Assembly (NCBI GenBank): GCA_903915535.1
Contig: CAIWTJ010000061.1
Coordinates: forward strand, 1-56,397
From: Enhydrobacter aerosaccus
GTDB taxonomy: Bacteria; Pseudomonadota; Alphaproteobacteria; Reyranellales; Reyranellaceae
DNA length: 56,397 bases
Direction of reading: 5' to 3'
Both the position numbers and the translations under genes were made by a program. Each line of letters begins with the position of its first letter. The first letter of the stretch is position 1. The notes beneath the pieces were generated by a model. That model ran no database searches. It worked only from the letters and a program-made list of their open reading frames with translations, and had not been told where the DNA came from. Shown here piece after piece: positions 31,021 to 39,148 of the stretch.

Positions 31021-32025
31021 GTGACTCCCTACATCCTCCACGGCTTCGATCCGTCGCCTTACTCGGTGAAGATGCGGGCGATCATGCGGTATCGCCGCCT
31101 GCCCTTCGTGTGGAAGGCGGTCGGCATGCCGCGCGACGTGGCGGTGCAGGCAGGCCTGCCCCCGGTCATCCCGGTGCTGGAGTTTCCCGACGGCCGCAAG
31201 ATGAACGATTCGACGCCGCTCGCTCATGCGCTGGAGCGGGAGCATCCGGGCGTGCGGTCGATAGTGCCGGACGATCCGGTGCAGGCCTTTCTCAGCGACC
31301 TGCTGGAAGATTTTGGCGACGAATGGGTCACCAAGATGATGTTCCATTACCGCTGGTACTATGCCGCCGATCGCGACTTCGCACAGGCGTGGATCACGAC
31401 CTCGCGCGATCCCACGATGCCGGCGCCCCGGCGGGCGGCCGAGATGAAGGCGTTCAACGACCGCCAGGTCGGTCGCATGGCCATGGTGGGCTGCACCGAG
31501 CAGAACCGGCCGATCATCGAGGACAGCTACCGCTTCGTCCTGGATACGCTGGACCGCCATGTGCGGGCCGTGCCGTATCTCTTCGGCTCGCGGCCCTCGC
31601 TGGCCGACTTCGGCCTCTATGGCCAGCTGCAGATCCTCTCCGTCGATCCGACGCCGATGGCCGAGATGCGCGCGCGCGCGATCGATGTCTACTGCTGGCT
31701 GCTGCGGCTCGACGATGCGTCCGGCATCGACGGGACCTGGCTCGATCCGGGCGCCCCGCTGCCGGCGACGCTGACCGCCCTGCTGCGCCACTGCGGCGAG
31801 ACCTACCTGCCGTTCCTCGCCGCCAACCTGCGTGCGCTGCAGGACGGTGCGGCGGAGGTCACGCTCGACATCCAGGGCCGGCCCTATGCGCAGGCGCCGT
31901 TCCGCTATCAGGCCAAGTGCCTCGACGCCTTGCGCAAGAAGCGCGCGGCGCTCCCGGTGGACGTGCTCCGCCGTCTCGATCCGATCCTGGAAGAGACGGG
32001 CTGCCTGGCCGGTCTCGCGGGATGA
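31021..32025 (+). CDS. glutathione S-transferase family protein
   Basis: A 334-residue protein with an N-terminal thioredoxin-like GST domain (DPSPYSVKMRAIMRY, PVLEFPDGRKMNDSTP) and a long helical C-terminal domain. It is longer than classical GSTs (about 210). The GTG at 31021 is the start because it precedes the conserved first strand and follows an AGGAG. Its stop overlaps the HAD gene start. Confidence 0.82.
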   Translation: MTPYILHGFDPSPYSVKMRAIMRYRRLPFVWKAVGMPRDVAVQAGLPPVIPVLEFPDGRKMNDSTPLAHALEREHPGVRSIVPDDPVQAFLSDLLEDFGDEWVTKMMFHYRWYYAADRDFAQAWITTSRDPTMPAPRRAAEMKAFNDRQVGRMAMVGCTEQNRPIIEDSYRFVLDTLDRHVRAVPYLFGSRPSLADFGLYGQLQILSVDPTPMAEMRARAIDVYCWLLRLDDASGIDGTWLDPGAPLPATLTALLRHCGETYLPFLAANLRALQDGAAEVTLDIQGRPYAQAPFRYQAKCLDALRKKRAALPVDVLRRLDPILEETGCLAGLAG

Positions 32026-32627
32026 CAGCGCGCCGCGCCGTCCTGTTCGACATAGGCGGCGCGATCGATCTGGAATTCGCCTGGGAGATGGCCGTCGACG
32101 GCGCGATTGCCGCCGCCTGCGGCATGGAAGGCATCCGCGTCGATCCCGCGATGGTCGAGGAAGCGTCCGGCCGTGCGGTCGAGGCCTTCGCTCCCGACAC
32201 CTACGCCCACATGATCGAAAGCCTGTGCGGCGGCGAGCCGGTGACGATCGCGCGCGTGACGCAACGGGTGAGGGCCATGACCGGCGCGCTCGATGCGTTC
32301 CAGTTGCGCCCGGGCATCGATACCCTGCTGCGGAAATTGCGGGACATGCGGATATCCCTCGTGGCGGTGAACGCGAGGGCCGACCGGCCGGAGATCGCGG
32401 GCCTTTTCGACGAGGAGACCGATGTGCCACCCTCGCAATGCCTGTTCGTGGGCGACCGTCTCGACAAGGACATCGCGCCGGCCAAGAGGCAGGGCATGGC
32501 GACGATCCAGTTCAGGAGCGGCCGGTGGCGCAAGCAACGCCCGCGCAACGATGCCGAGACGCCCGACGCGGTCGTGACCGACGTGCGGGAACTGGAGGAT
32601 GCGATTCTGCGGATGGAGCGCACATGA
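32022..32627 (+). CDS. HAD-superfamily hydrolase
   Basis: A 201-residue HAD-like protein. Motif I is LFDIGGAI: the nucleophile Asp is present, but the second Asp of the classic DxD is Gly. VNARADRP stands where motif II is expected, and FVGDRLDKDIAPAKRQGM is motif IV. It is probably a phosphatase or dehalogenase-like enzyme, with activity uncertain because of the altered motif I. ATGA overlaps join it to both neighbours. Confidence 0.78.
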   Translation: MTARRAVLFDIGGAIDLEFAWEMAVDGAIAAACGMEGIRVDPAMVEEASGRAVEAFAPDTYAHMIESLCGGEPVTIARVTQRVRAMTGALDAFQLRPGIDTLLRKLRDMRISLVAVNARADRPEIAGLFDEETDVPPSQCLFVGDRLDKDIAPAKRQGMATIQFRSGRWRKQRPRNDAETPDAVVTDVRELEDAILRMERT

Positions 32628-32935
32628 TCACCGAAATCGTCTTCATCGACCTGCCGCCCGGGACAACGCGGGCGGAGGCGCTTGCGATCTATCGAACGAC
32701 CGCGGAGCGATGGGTCTCCAATCCGGAACTCATCCAGAAGTACTACTTCTTCGACGAGAAGACGCACGTGGGCGGCGGCGTCTACATCTGGCCCGACCGC
32801 GAGGCGGCGCAGCGCGGGCACGGCGACGATTACGTGGCGATGGTCAAGGCCAAGTACGGATCCCCGCCGCGGTTCCAGATTTTCGATGCCCTGATCCACA
32901 TCGATCCGGCCGGCGGCAAGATCACGGAGCTCTAG
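32624..32935 (+). CDS. YdhR-like dimeric alpha-beta barrel protein
   Basis: A 103-residue protein resembling YdhR/ABM-type monooxygenase-fold proteins: MITEIVFIDLPPGTTRAEAL begins the first strand, and KYYFFDEKTHVGGGVYIW the second pair. Such small proteins often act as cofactor-free oxygenases or bind aromatic ligands. The start overlaps the HAD stop, and the end overlaps the convergent kinase gene by four bases. Confidence 0.78.
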   Translation: MITEIVFIDLPPGTTRAEALAIYRTTAERWVSNPELIQKYYFFDEKTHVGGGVYIWPDREAAQRGHGDDYVAMVKAKYGSPPRFQIFDALIHIDPAGGKITEL

Positions 32936-33960
32936 CCCAGAAGTTCGCGGCAGCCGAGGTCGTCGACCGCCATGTGGATGCGGGCGAGGTGGGACCACCA
33001 GATCCATGGCGGAAGGCCCCAGGCGTGCTGCCACACGGGCTTCATCGTCATCCACAGGACGGAGAGCCGGTAGTCGTCCTGCAGCGCCTGCCGGCCATAA
33101 CCGGTGACGCCCTGCTTCAGCAGCTCGTCGTGGTAGGCGTCGAGGAGAGGCCTCTCGTGTAAGCGCCGCTGGTCCGGATACCAGTGCAGCGCCATCAGGT
33201 AGGCAAGGTCGTCGGTCGCGTAGTCGAGCCGCCAGCTGTCCCAGTCGAACAGCTGCGGCGCGGCCGCAACGCCGGGCTTCGGCAGCCAGCAATTCCAGAA
33301 GTGGGCATCGCCATGGACGATCGTCATGTTCCGGCGCGAGTGGTAGCGCGCGCTGAGCGGTCCGGTGCGCGCGATCAGCCGCGCGTAGAAGGCGCGCTTG
33401 TCGGCGCTGAAGCGGTCACCGAGCGCGTCGGCGAGCTTCGCCACCGCGTCGGTCATCTGCTGCTGGCCCTTCGGCAGGTCGGCGGGATCGCCCCAGGTGC
33501 CGATGCCGGCGCCGAGGCGTTCGTCGTCCCACCACGCCGCGTGGAAGCGGGCGAGGGTGCGGATGACGGCGTCGCTGTCGGTCCGCGTCGGCGGGAAAGG
33601 CCAGACGGACGGCGAGGCGTGGGTATCGCGCAGGTCGTCGAGCAGCAGGTGCCAGTCGCCGGTCGTCTCGTCGATGTGCGCGTCATGGCAATTCACGAGG
33701 ATGCCGGCCGGCGTCTCGGGAGCAAGCGCGCGGTAGAAGGCGACTTCGTGATGGCCGAAGGTCGCGACCTCCGGCTTGTCGCGATTGCGCGTCTTGAGGA
33801 ACAGGGTCCGCGGGCCAGGCTCGCCCTCGTAATCGAGCTTCAGGCGCCAGACGTGCGAGAGAACGGTCGGGTTTTGGCCCTCGACCGCAACGGCGCTGAC
33901 CTTGCGTCCCAGGATTTCGCCCAGGCGTGCCGCACCGATCGGCGACTCAGTGATGGTGAT
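32932..33960 (-). CDS. APH/EcKinase-like phosphotransferase, ATC start?
   Basis: An aminoglycoside-phosphotransferase-fold kinase. The C-lobe has the catalytic IVHGDAHFWN and the metal-binding LFDWDSW. The first standard start codon in frame is a GTG at 33696, which would leave only the C-lobe (254 residues). The frame continues upstream with convincing N-lobe sequence (LGEILGRKVSAVAV, then TLFLKTRNR with the ATP-binding Lys). Reading from an ATC at 33960 gives 342 residues, the usual length, beginning ITITESPIG where MTITESPIG would be expected. It overlaps the amidohydrolase stop by 14 bases. The natural start is therefore either ATC or a mutated ATG. Confidence 0.75.
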   Translation of the reverse strand: MTITESPIGAARLGEILGRKVSAVAVEGQNPTVLSHVWRLKLDYEGEPGPRTLFLKTRNRDKPEVATFGHHEVAFYRALAPETPAGILVNCHDAHIDETTGDWHLLLDDLRDTHASPSVWPFPPTRTDSDAVIRTLARFHAAWWDDERLGAGIGTWGDPADLPKGQQQMTDAVAKLADALGDRFSADKRAFYARLIARTGPLSARYHSRRNMTIVHGDAHFWNCWLPKPGVAAAPQLFDWDSWRLDYATDDLAYLMALHWYPDQRRLHERPLLDAYHDELLKQGVTGYGRQALQDDYRLSVLWMTMKPVWQHAWGLPPWIWWSHLARIHMAVDDLGCRELLG

Positions 33961-35455
33961 GGCTCGCCCCGTAACGATGGATGTGCAGCGGCGCCTTGGC
34001 GAGGCCGGGGCAGAAGCTGCCGACGACGGTCTCCAGTTTCTCGTAGAGCTTCTTCGCCTCGCCGGTGAGCGGCGCGCGGCGCGCCTGGGAGGCCGCGGCC
34101 TGGGCCGCCAGCTTCGGAAGATCGACGGTCAGCAGCTTGCGGTCCTCGACGACCATGCGGCCGCCGATCATCACCGAGTGCACGCCCGAGCCGTCCTCGG
34201 TGTGCACGATCTGGTTCACCGGATCGTTCATCGGGATCCAGTTCACGTGGTGCAGGTCGAGGAAGACGATGTCGGCCTTGTAGCCCGGCGCGATCCGGCC
34301 GATTTCCTTTTGCATGCCGAGCGCCCGCGCCGAGCCTTCGGTCGCGGCGCGATAGGCCTCGTCGGTGCCCAGCCACTGCTGCCAGTCGGGGCTCTGGACC
34401 TTGGAGGCCATCGAGGCGAGACGCATCGCCTCGTAGACGTTCTGGTTGTCGGCGCAGCTCGCGCCGTCTGTCCCAATTCCGACATTCACTTTTCGATTGA
34501 GCATGCCGCGCACGTCGGCCAGGCCGCTGCCCAGGCGCATGTTGGAGCCGGGATTGTGCGCGACCGAGGCACCGCGATCGCCCAGACGCTTCATGTCGTC
34601 GTCGTCGAGCCAGACGCCGTGCGCCACGGTGAAACGCTCGGTCACGAGGCCGAGCTCGTCCATATGGGCGGCCAGGGTAGTGCCGTAGCGCTGGTAGCCC
34701 GCGATCACCTGGACCTTCGATTCGGCCACGTGCGTGTGCACGCCGACGTCGTATTCGCGGGAGAGGTCGCGGCAGGCCACGAGGAACGCGTCGGTGCAAT
34801 GGTGCGGGATGGTGGGCGCCACGGCCAGATGCACGTCCTTGAAGCGCCAGCCCTGCAGCGCCTTCTTCATCTGTCTGGCGGTGGCCTTCCACGGTGACAG
34901 GCGGAAGCCCTCGACGTCCTTCTTCAGGCGCGGCGGCAACCGGTCCATTAGGCCGGGGATCGCCTCGAAGAAGGAGAGATCGGCCACCATCGGCGCCACC
35001 ACGCAGCGCATGCCCACGTCCTCGTAGGCCTTGGCCATGGCCGACAGGCCCTCAACGGTGGGCAGCGGGAATTCGGCGGCGAGGTCGTAGGCCGCGGTGC
35101 AGCCCTTCAGCACCATCTCGGCCGCGCCGATCTTGGCGGAGAGATACTTGTCCTCGAGATTGCGGCCGATGCCGACCCACTGGCTGCCGGTCAGCAGCAG
35201 CTCGAGCGTCCAGCGGTCGTGCAGGCCCTTGGAGAGGTTGCCGGGGCCGTGGGTGTGGGCGTTGATCAGGCCGGGATGCATCAGCCGATGCTTGGCATCG
35301 ACGACCGTGGCGCCGGCGGGCGCGGCCATGCCGGGTTTGCCGATCGAGGCGATCGTGTCGCCCTTGATCAGGATGTCGGCGGGAACCGCCTGGCGTTTGG
35401 CGGCGTCGAGCAGCTTGCCGCCGCGGATGATGGTGAAAGGAGGTTTTTTGGCCAT
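33947..35455 (-). CDS. amidohydrolase, TRZ/ATZ chlorohydrolase type
   Basis: A 502-residue metal-dependent hydrolase of the cytosine-deaminase/ATZ branch. Metal-binding HAHTHG is near residue 66, HTHVAES and VAHGVWLDDDD follow, then the metal Asp region in VGIGTDGASCADNQN. Members deaminate or dechlorinate N-heterocycles or hydrolyse amidines. The C-terminus ends in four His; the overlapping kinase frame accounts for that sequence, so it is not an engineered tag. Confidence 0.88.
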   Translation of the reverse strand: MAKKPPFTIIRGGKLLDAAKRQAVPADILIKGDTIASIGKPGMAAPAGATVVDAKHRLMHPGLINAHTHGPGNLSKGLHDRWTLELLLTGSQWVGIGRNLEDKYLSAKIGAAEMVLKGCTAAYDLAAEFPLPTVEGLSAMAKAYEDVGMRCVVAPMVADLSFFEAIPGLMDRLPPRLKKDVEGFRLSPWKATARQMKKALQGWRFKDVHLAVAPTIPHHCTDAFLVACRDLSREYDVGVHTHVAESKVQVIAGYQRYGTTLAAHMDELGLVTERFTVAHGVWLDDDDMKRLGDRGASVAHNPGSNMRLGSGLADVRGMLNRKVNVGIGTDGASCADNQNVYEAMRLASMASKVQSPDWQQWLGTDEAYRAATEGSARALGMQKEIGRIAPGYKADIVFLDLHHVNWIPMNDPVNQIVHTEDGSGVHSVMIGGRMVVEDRKLLTVDLPKLAAQAAASQARRAPLTGEAKKLYEKLETVVGSFCPGLAKAPLHIHRYGASHHHH

Positions 35456-35470
35456 GTTCGCAGCCTAGAC

Positions 35471-35493
35471 CGGCTGCGGGAATTGCGGAAATC
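35471..35493 (+). repeat. half copy of the ATCGAT-centred palindrome
   Basis: CGGCTGCGGGAATTGCGGAA followed by ATC matches the left arm of the palindromes at 38409 and 40662. The right arm is not recognisable here. It lies between the amidohydrolase start and the stop of the small membrane protein gene. Confidence 0.6.
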
Positions 35494-35498
35494 CGTCT

Positions 35499-35756
35499 TT
35501 AGCGCAGCGCGCCCACCTGGATGTTCCGGGCGATCGACGGGTCGTGCATGTCCCAGCTGAGCCGCTGCGAGGCAGCGGCAGCCGACTGCGTACGCACGTC
35601 GCTGCGCCATTGCAGCGCGCCGCCCAGCAGGAAGGTGAGGACAAGGCCCATCGCGAGCAGGGTCATTCCAGCGAGGACGGCACCCGCCCAGGGATGCCGC
35701 TCGGCGGCGTTGTAGGTGGGGCGGGAGGTGATCGCTGCGTCGTCGGAGTTGTACAT
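35499..35756 (-). CDS. small single-span membrane protein
   Basis: An 85-residue protein with one membrane helix (GAVLAGMTLLAMGLVLTFLL, about residues 25-45), a cytoplasmic N-terminus with charged residues and a Gln/Ser/Ala-rich tail. No family recognised. It is upstream of, and on the same strand as, the amidohydrolase gene. Confidence 0.65.
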   Translation of the reverse strand: MYNSDDAAITSRPTYNAAERHPWAGAVLAGMTLLAMGLVLTFLLGGALQWRSDVRTQSAAAASQRLSWDMHDPSIARNIQVGALR

Positions 35757-36001
35757 GGGTACCTCGTGCCGTCGGTCGCGCCATCGTCGGTGCTTGCCAC
35801 AATAACGCCCGCTTTCCCGGCACGTTGCATGGCGCCCGCGAGAATCAGCAACTTCCTGTGGGGAAGGGGCGTTTGCTCCTCCGTCGCTGCCCTTTGAAAG
35901 CGAAAGCAGGCTCCCGGTGTGCCCTCAGCCTTTTCTGATATGCGCCGATGATCCGGGCCATCGGTGCCGCCGTATGCCTAGAGGGGAAGGATTGCGTTTC
36001 G

Positions 36002-36337
36002 ATGTTCGAGCGTTACCGGTTTTACCATCCCGACGCCAAGGGCAGTGTCGGGATCGGTGGGTTCTCGTATTTCTGTGCCGGCCTGTTCGGCGTCGTCTTT
36101 TTCATCCTCAAGGCGCGGGGCCGCGAGAGGCTGCTGGCGGCCATCGGGCTGAACCTGCTCTGCCTGGTGGCGGTCGTGGGCGTGCTGTTCGCCAGTTCCG
36201 TGCTGCCGCCGATGCCGCAGCTGGTCGCGGTGGTCGTGGTGACGGTGGCGGCCATGGTTTTCCAGTCGGTGAAGATGGTGAACCTGGTCAAGAGCAGCTA
36301 TCGCCGCCGCCACTGGCAGATGCAGCGGGAAGACTAG
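36002..36337 (+). CDS. small membrane protein
   Basis: A 111-residue protein from the ATG at 36002 (an earlier in-frame ATG at 35948 is possible but has no ribosome binding site). It begins MFERYRFYHPDAKG, then has three hydrophobic segments and a basic tail ending SYRRRHWQMQRED. No known family. It lies 56 bases before the sensor kinase. Confidence 0.65.
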   Translation: MFERYRFYHPDAKGSVGIGGFSYFCAGLFGVVFFILKARGRERLLAAIGLNLLCLVAVVGVLFASSVLPPMPQLVAVVVVTVAAMVFQSVKMVNLVKSSYRRRHWQMQRED

Positions 36338-36392
36338 GATCGTCGCCGTCGCGTCCTTTGCGCCCCACCCCCCGAGCCTGTATGCGTGGCCG

Positions 36393-37832
36393 ATGATCGC
36401 GAGCGACCCCTCACGCCTTGCCACGCTGCTCTCGTACCGCATTCTCGACACGCCGCCCGAACCGCAGTTCGACGACATCGTGCAGCTTGCGCGCACGATC
36501 TGCCGCACGCCGGTGGCGCTGGTCAGCCTGATCGCGGCCGACCGCCAGTGGTTCAAGGCGCGCGCCGGTGTCGACGAGATGACCGGAACGCCGCTCAATC
36601 AGTCGGTCTGCGTGCATGCGATCGAGGAGCCCGAGATCCTGGTCATTCCCGACCTGACGCAGGACCCGCGCACCCGCGCCAACCCGCTGGTGGCCGAAGG
36701 CCCGCAGATCCGTTTCTATGCCGGCGCCGTGCTGCGCACGCCGGACGGCGTGGCGCTGGGCGCGGTCTGCGTGATCGACACCGTGCCGCGGCCGGAGGGG
36801 CTGACCGACGAGCAGCGCGCCGCACTGCTGGCGCTCGCCCGGCAGACCATGATGCTGCTGCACTATCGCCGCGCCGTCGGCGCCCGCGAGGCCGAGCAGG
36901 CCGGCGGCATCGGCACGTTCGAGGTCGATATCGAAAGCGACATGCTGCTGCCGTCGCCCGAGTTCTGCCGGATCTTCGGGCTGCCGCTGCAATACGCCAT
37001 CGCGACGCCCGAGCTCCAGGCGCTGGTCGCCTCGACCGACAACGTAGGCTCGACGCCCGAGTCGCGGCGCGCCGGCCGGGACGCGGGCGAGATGCAGTAC
37101 CGCATCCGGCGGCCGAGCGACGGCCAGGAGCGCTGGGTCGCGCGGCGGGCGGAGTTCGAGCGCGACGCCGCGGGCCGGCCGGTGCGGATGCGCGGCACGG
37201 TGCAGGACATCACCGAGCGCAAGACCCTCGAGACGCTGCAGCAGACGCTGAACGAGGAACTCAGCCACCGCATGAAGAACACGCTGGCCATGGTCGACGC
37301 GATCGCCGCCCAAACGCTGCGCCAGGCCGCCGACCAGCCGGCCGTGGTGGCGCTCAGCCGCCGCATCAAGGCGATGGGGCAGGCGCACGACGTGCTGCTG
37401 CGCCAGTCGATGGCGGGCGCGCCGATCAAGGCCACGATCGAGGCCGTGGTCGGCATGGCGACCGACCTCCGGCGCTTTTCGATCTCCGGGCCCGAGATCG
37501 ACGTCAATTCGCGCTCGGCGCTGTCGTTTTCGCTGCTGATCCACGAGCTCGCGACCAATGCCGTGAAGTATGGCGCCCTGTCCAAGGACGGCGGACGGGT
37601 GAGCGTGACGTGGCGGGTCGAGCGCCCGGCCGACGCGCCGGACAAGGGCCTGGACCTGGTGCTGGAGTGGCAGGAGGCGGGCGGGCCGCCGGTCGCCGCC
37701 CCGGAGCGCAAGGGTTTCGGAACCCGGTTAATTCAGTCCGGATTGGCGGGAACCGGACGGTCCGATGTCCGTTACAAGGCTGAGGGGTTGCGCGCCGAGT
37801 TCCGGGCGCCTTTGTCTTTCATCAGCGGGTAG
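36393..37832 (+). CDS. GAF-PAS HWE-type sensor histidine kinase
   Basis: A 479-residue soluble sensor kinase: GAF domain (about residues 20-160), PAS/PAC domain (170-275, ending MRGTVQDITERK), then an HWE-type kinase core. The phospho-accepting His is 292 in ELSHRMKNTLA. HELATNAVKYGALS is the N box, and RKGFGTRLIQSGL forms the ATP lid. No membrane segment is present, so it senses a cytosolic signal. The response regulator follows after four bases. Confidence 0.92.
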   Translation: MIASDPSRLATLLSYRILDTPPEPQFDDIVQLARTICRTPVALVSLIAADRQWFKARAGVDEMTGTPLNQSVCVHAIEEPEILVIPDLTQDPRTRANPLVAEGPQIRFYAGAVLRTPDGVALGAVCVIDTVPRPEGLTDEQRAALLALARQTMMLLHYRRAVGAREAEQAGGIGTFEVDIESDMLLPSPEFCRIFGLPLQYAIATPELQALVASTDNVGSTPESRRAGRDAGEMQYRIRRPSDGQERWVARRAEFERDAAGRPVRMRGTVQDITERKTLETLQQTLNEELSHRMKNTLAMVDAIAAQTLRQAADQPAVVALSRRIKAMGQAHDVLLRQSMAGAPIKATIEAVVGMATDLRRFSISGPEIDVNSRSALSFSLLIHELATNAVKYGALSKDGGRVSVTWRVERPADAPDKGLDLVLEWQEAGGPPVAAPERKGFGTRLIQSGLAGTGRSDVRYKAEGLRAEFRAPLSFISG

Positions 37833-37836
37833 CGTT

Positions 37837-38196
37837 TTGTCCAAGCCCCTTGTCCTGGTCGTCGAAGATGAGCCGCTGCTGCGGCTGCATGCCGTGAGCC
37901 TGATCGAGGATGCGGGTTTCGAGACCCTCGAGGCGGGCTCCGCCGACGAGGCCATTGCATTGCTCGAGACCGACGGCCGTATCCGCATCGTCTTCAGCGA
38001 CATCGACCTTCCCGGCGACATGAACGGGCTGCGTCTCGCCGCCGCCATCCGCGAACGCTGGCCGCCGGTCGAGCTGATCCTGACCTCGGGCCACGTCACG
38101 GTCGATCCGGCCGACCTGCCCGAGCGCGGGCACTTCTTCTCCAAGCCCTACGATGCCGCCAAGCTCATCGACACGCTGAACGGCTTCGGCCCCTGA
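37837..38196 (+). CDS. single-domain response regulator
   Basis: A 120-residue receiver domain with the acidic pocket in VVEDEPLLR, the phospho-acceptor Asp55 in SDIDLPG and the conserved Lys in FFSKPYD. No output domain is present, as in CheY/FixJ-receiver partners of HWE kinases. The best start is a TTG at 37837, just before the first strand; the open frame continues upstream but lies inside the kinase gene. It is probably phosphorylated by the adjacent kinase. Confidence 0.88.
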   Translation: MSKPLVLVVEDEPLLRLHAVSLIEDAGFETLEAGSADEAIALLETDGRIRIVFSDIDLPGDMNGLRLAAAIRERWPPVELILTSGHVTVDPADLPERGHFFSKPYDAAKLIDTLNGFGP

Positions 38197-38270
38197 CGAC
38201 GGGCCGGCGCCGGTCCGGCGCCCCCTCTGCTGCCTGGCAACTTTTCGTCCCAGCCGGGCGTTTGGCCCTC

Positions 38271-38405
38271 GTGCGCGCCGTCCTCATCACCCTTGCCTGC
38301 GTGATCGTCACCGTCCTGCTGGTGATGCTGATGGCCGACGGATCCTCGTTCCGCCGCCTGTTCCACCCGGTTCACTCGGCGTCGCTCGACCTCATCGACA
38401 GCTGA
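38271..38405 (+). CDS. possible 44-residue membrane peptide
   Basis: A GTG-started ORF of 44 codons. Residues 4-22 form one hydrophobic helix (VLITLACVIVTVLLVMLMA), followed by a short polar tail. It ends four bases before the left palindrome. Coding status rests on the hydrophobic pattern alone; no homologue is known to me. Confidence 0.35.
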   Translation: MRAVLITLACVIVTVLLVMLMADGSSFRRLFHPVHSASLDLIDS

Positions 38406-38408
38406 CGC

Positions 38409-38454
38409 GGGCTGCGCGAATTGCGGTAATCGATTGGCGCCATTCCGGCAGCCC
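38409..38454 (+). repeat. 46-nt palindrome, left of DUF3987 module
   Basis: An imperfect inverted repeat exactly symmetric about ATCGAT (centre between 38431 and 38432). The outer arms GGGCTGC/GCAGCCC match perfectly, and the inner GAAT and GCG blocks also pair. It shares the consensus GGCTGC-GAATTGCGG-AATCGAT with the copy at 40662. It may be a protein-binding or recombination site. Confidence 0.8.
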
Positions 38455-38602
38455 ATTTGCGCCCAGGATTTTATCCTGCGGGCGGTGAATTGTTGACGGT
38501 TCGCGCCTGAATCGACGGCCCTCCGTTGCAGGCCCGTCAGCGTTTTAGCTCCAGTAACGACCGTAATGCGCGAATTTTCCGACCGGCTCTATAAACTGGT
38601 CG

Positions 38603-39148
38603 ATGAACAACAGAATCCGTCGACCGTCCCCGCTTCTGCGTGAGCTTGTGAAAGCATCGCAGATGGCGCAGCAGAACGCGTTCGCCCGGTCCCTTCGGGA
38701 ATTCGGGCTCGCCCATCTCAAGGTGCCCCTGTGGGGCATCGCCAAAGTCAGCACCGGGCCGGAGTTCTACCAGCCCGACGAAGGCGGCAGCTGGGCCGCC
38801 ATCGTGCCCGCCTTCGAGGAGGGCCGCATCGTCGATCTCGTGGCCTGTTCCTTCGCGACGCTCCAGATGCGCACGCGCAAGGGCGTCGCCTCGGTGCTGG
38901 GCCATGAATGGATCGATCACGCCAAGCTCGGCCTCGAGCCGCTCAAGGTGTTCGATGACGTCTTCGGCTGGCTGTACGGCCATGGCCGCGGCGTGGTGGT
39001 GCTCGACTGGAAGGACGCGCCGCGTCTGCTGCGCGACGTGCCGTCGCTCCACTGCGAGAGCCGCGAGACGGCCGACCGCCTGATCGAGGCGTTCGAATGG
39101 CCGCTGCCCTATCCCCCTGTCCTGGTTTCCAACGGAGCGAGACGATGA
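38603..39148 (+). CDS. conserved-looking partner of DUF3987 protein
   Basis: A 181-residue protein with no motif I can name. The N-terminal 30 residues are basic and helical (RRPSPLLRELVKASQ); the rest is mixed, with VASVLGHEWIDHAKLGLEPL and a hydrophobic strand GRGVVVLDW. The last 25 residues are acidic and proline-rich. Its stop overlaps the DUF3987 gene start (ATGA), so the two are translated together. Fit to a plasmid- or phage-type accessory protein is inference from the partner. Confidence 0.75.
   Translation: MNNRIRRPSPLLRELVKASQMAQQNAFARSLREFGLAHLKVPLWGIAKVSTGPEFYQPDEGGSWAAIVPAFEEGRIVDLVACSFATLQMRTRKGVASVLGHEWIDHAKLGLEPLKVFDDVFGWLYGHGRGVVVLDWKDAPRLLRDVPSLHCESRETADRLIEAFEWPLPYPPVLVSNGARR

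Noticed and set aside
33947..33961. A tetra-His C-terminus on the amidohydrolase, looking like a purification tag
   Set aside because: The CATCACCATCAC bases also encode the start of the overlapping kinase frame, and the surroundings are ordinary genomic DNA.
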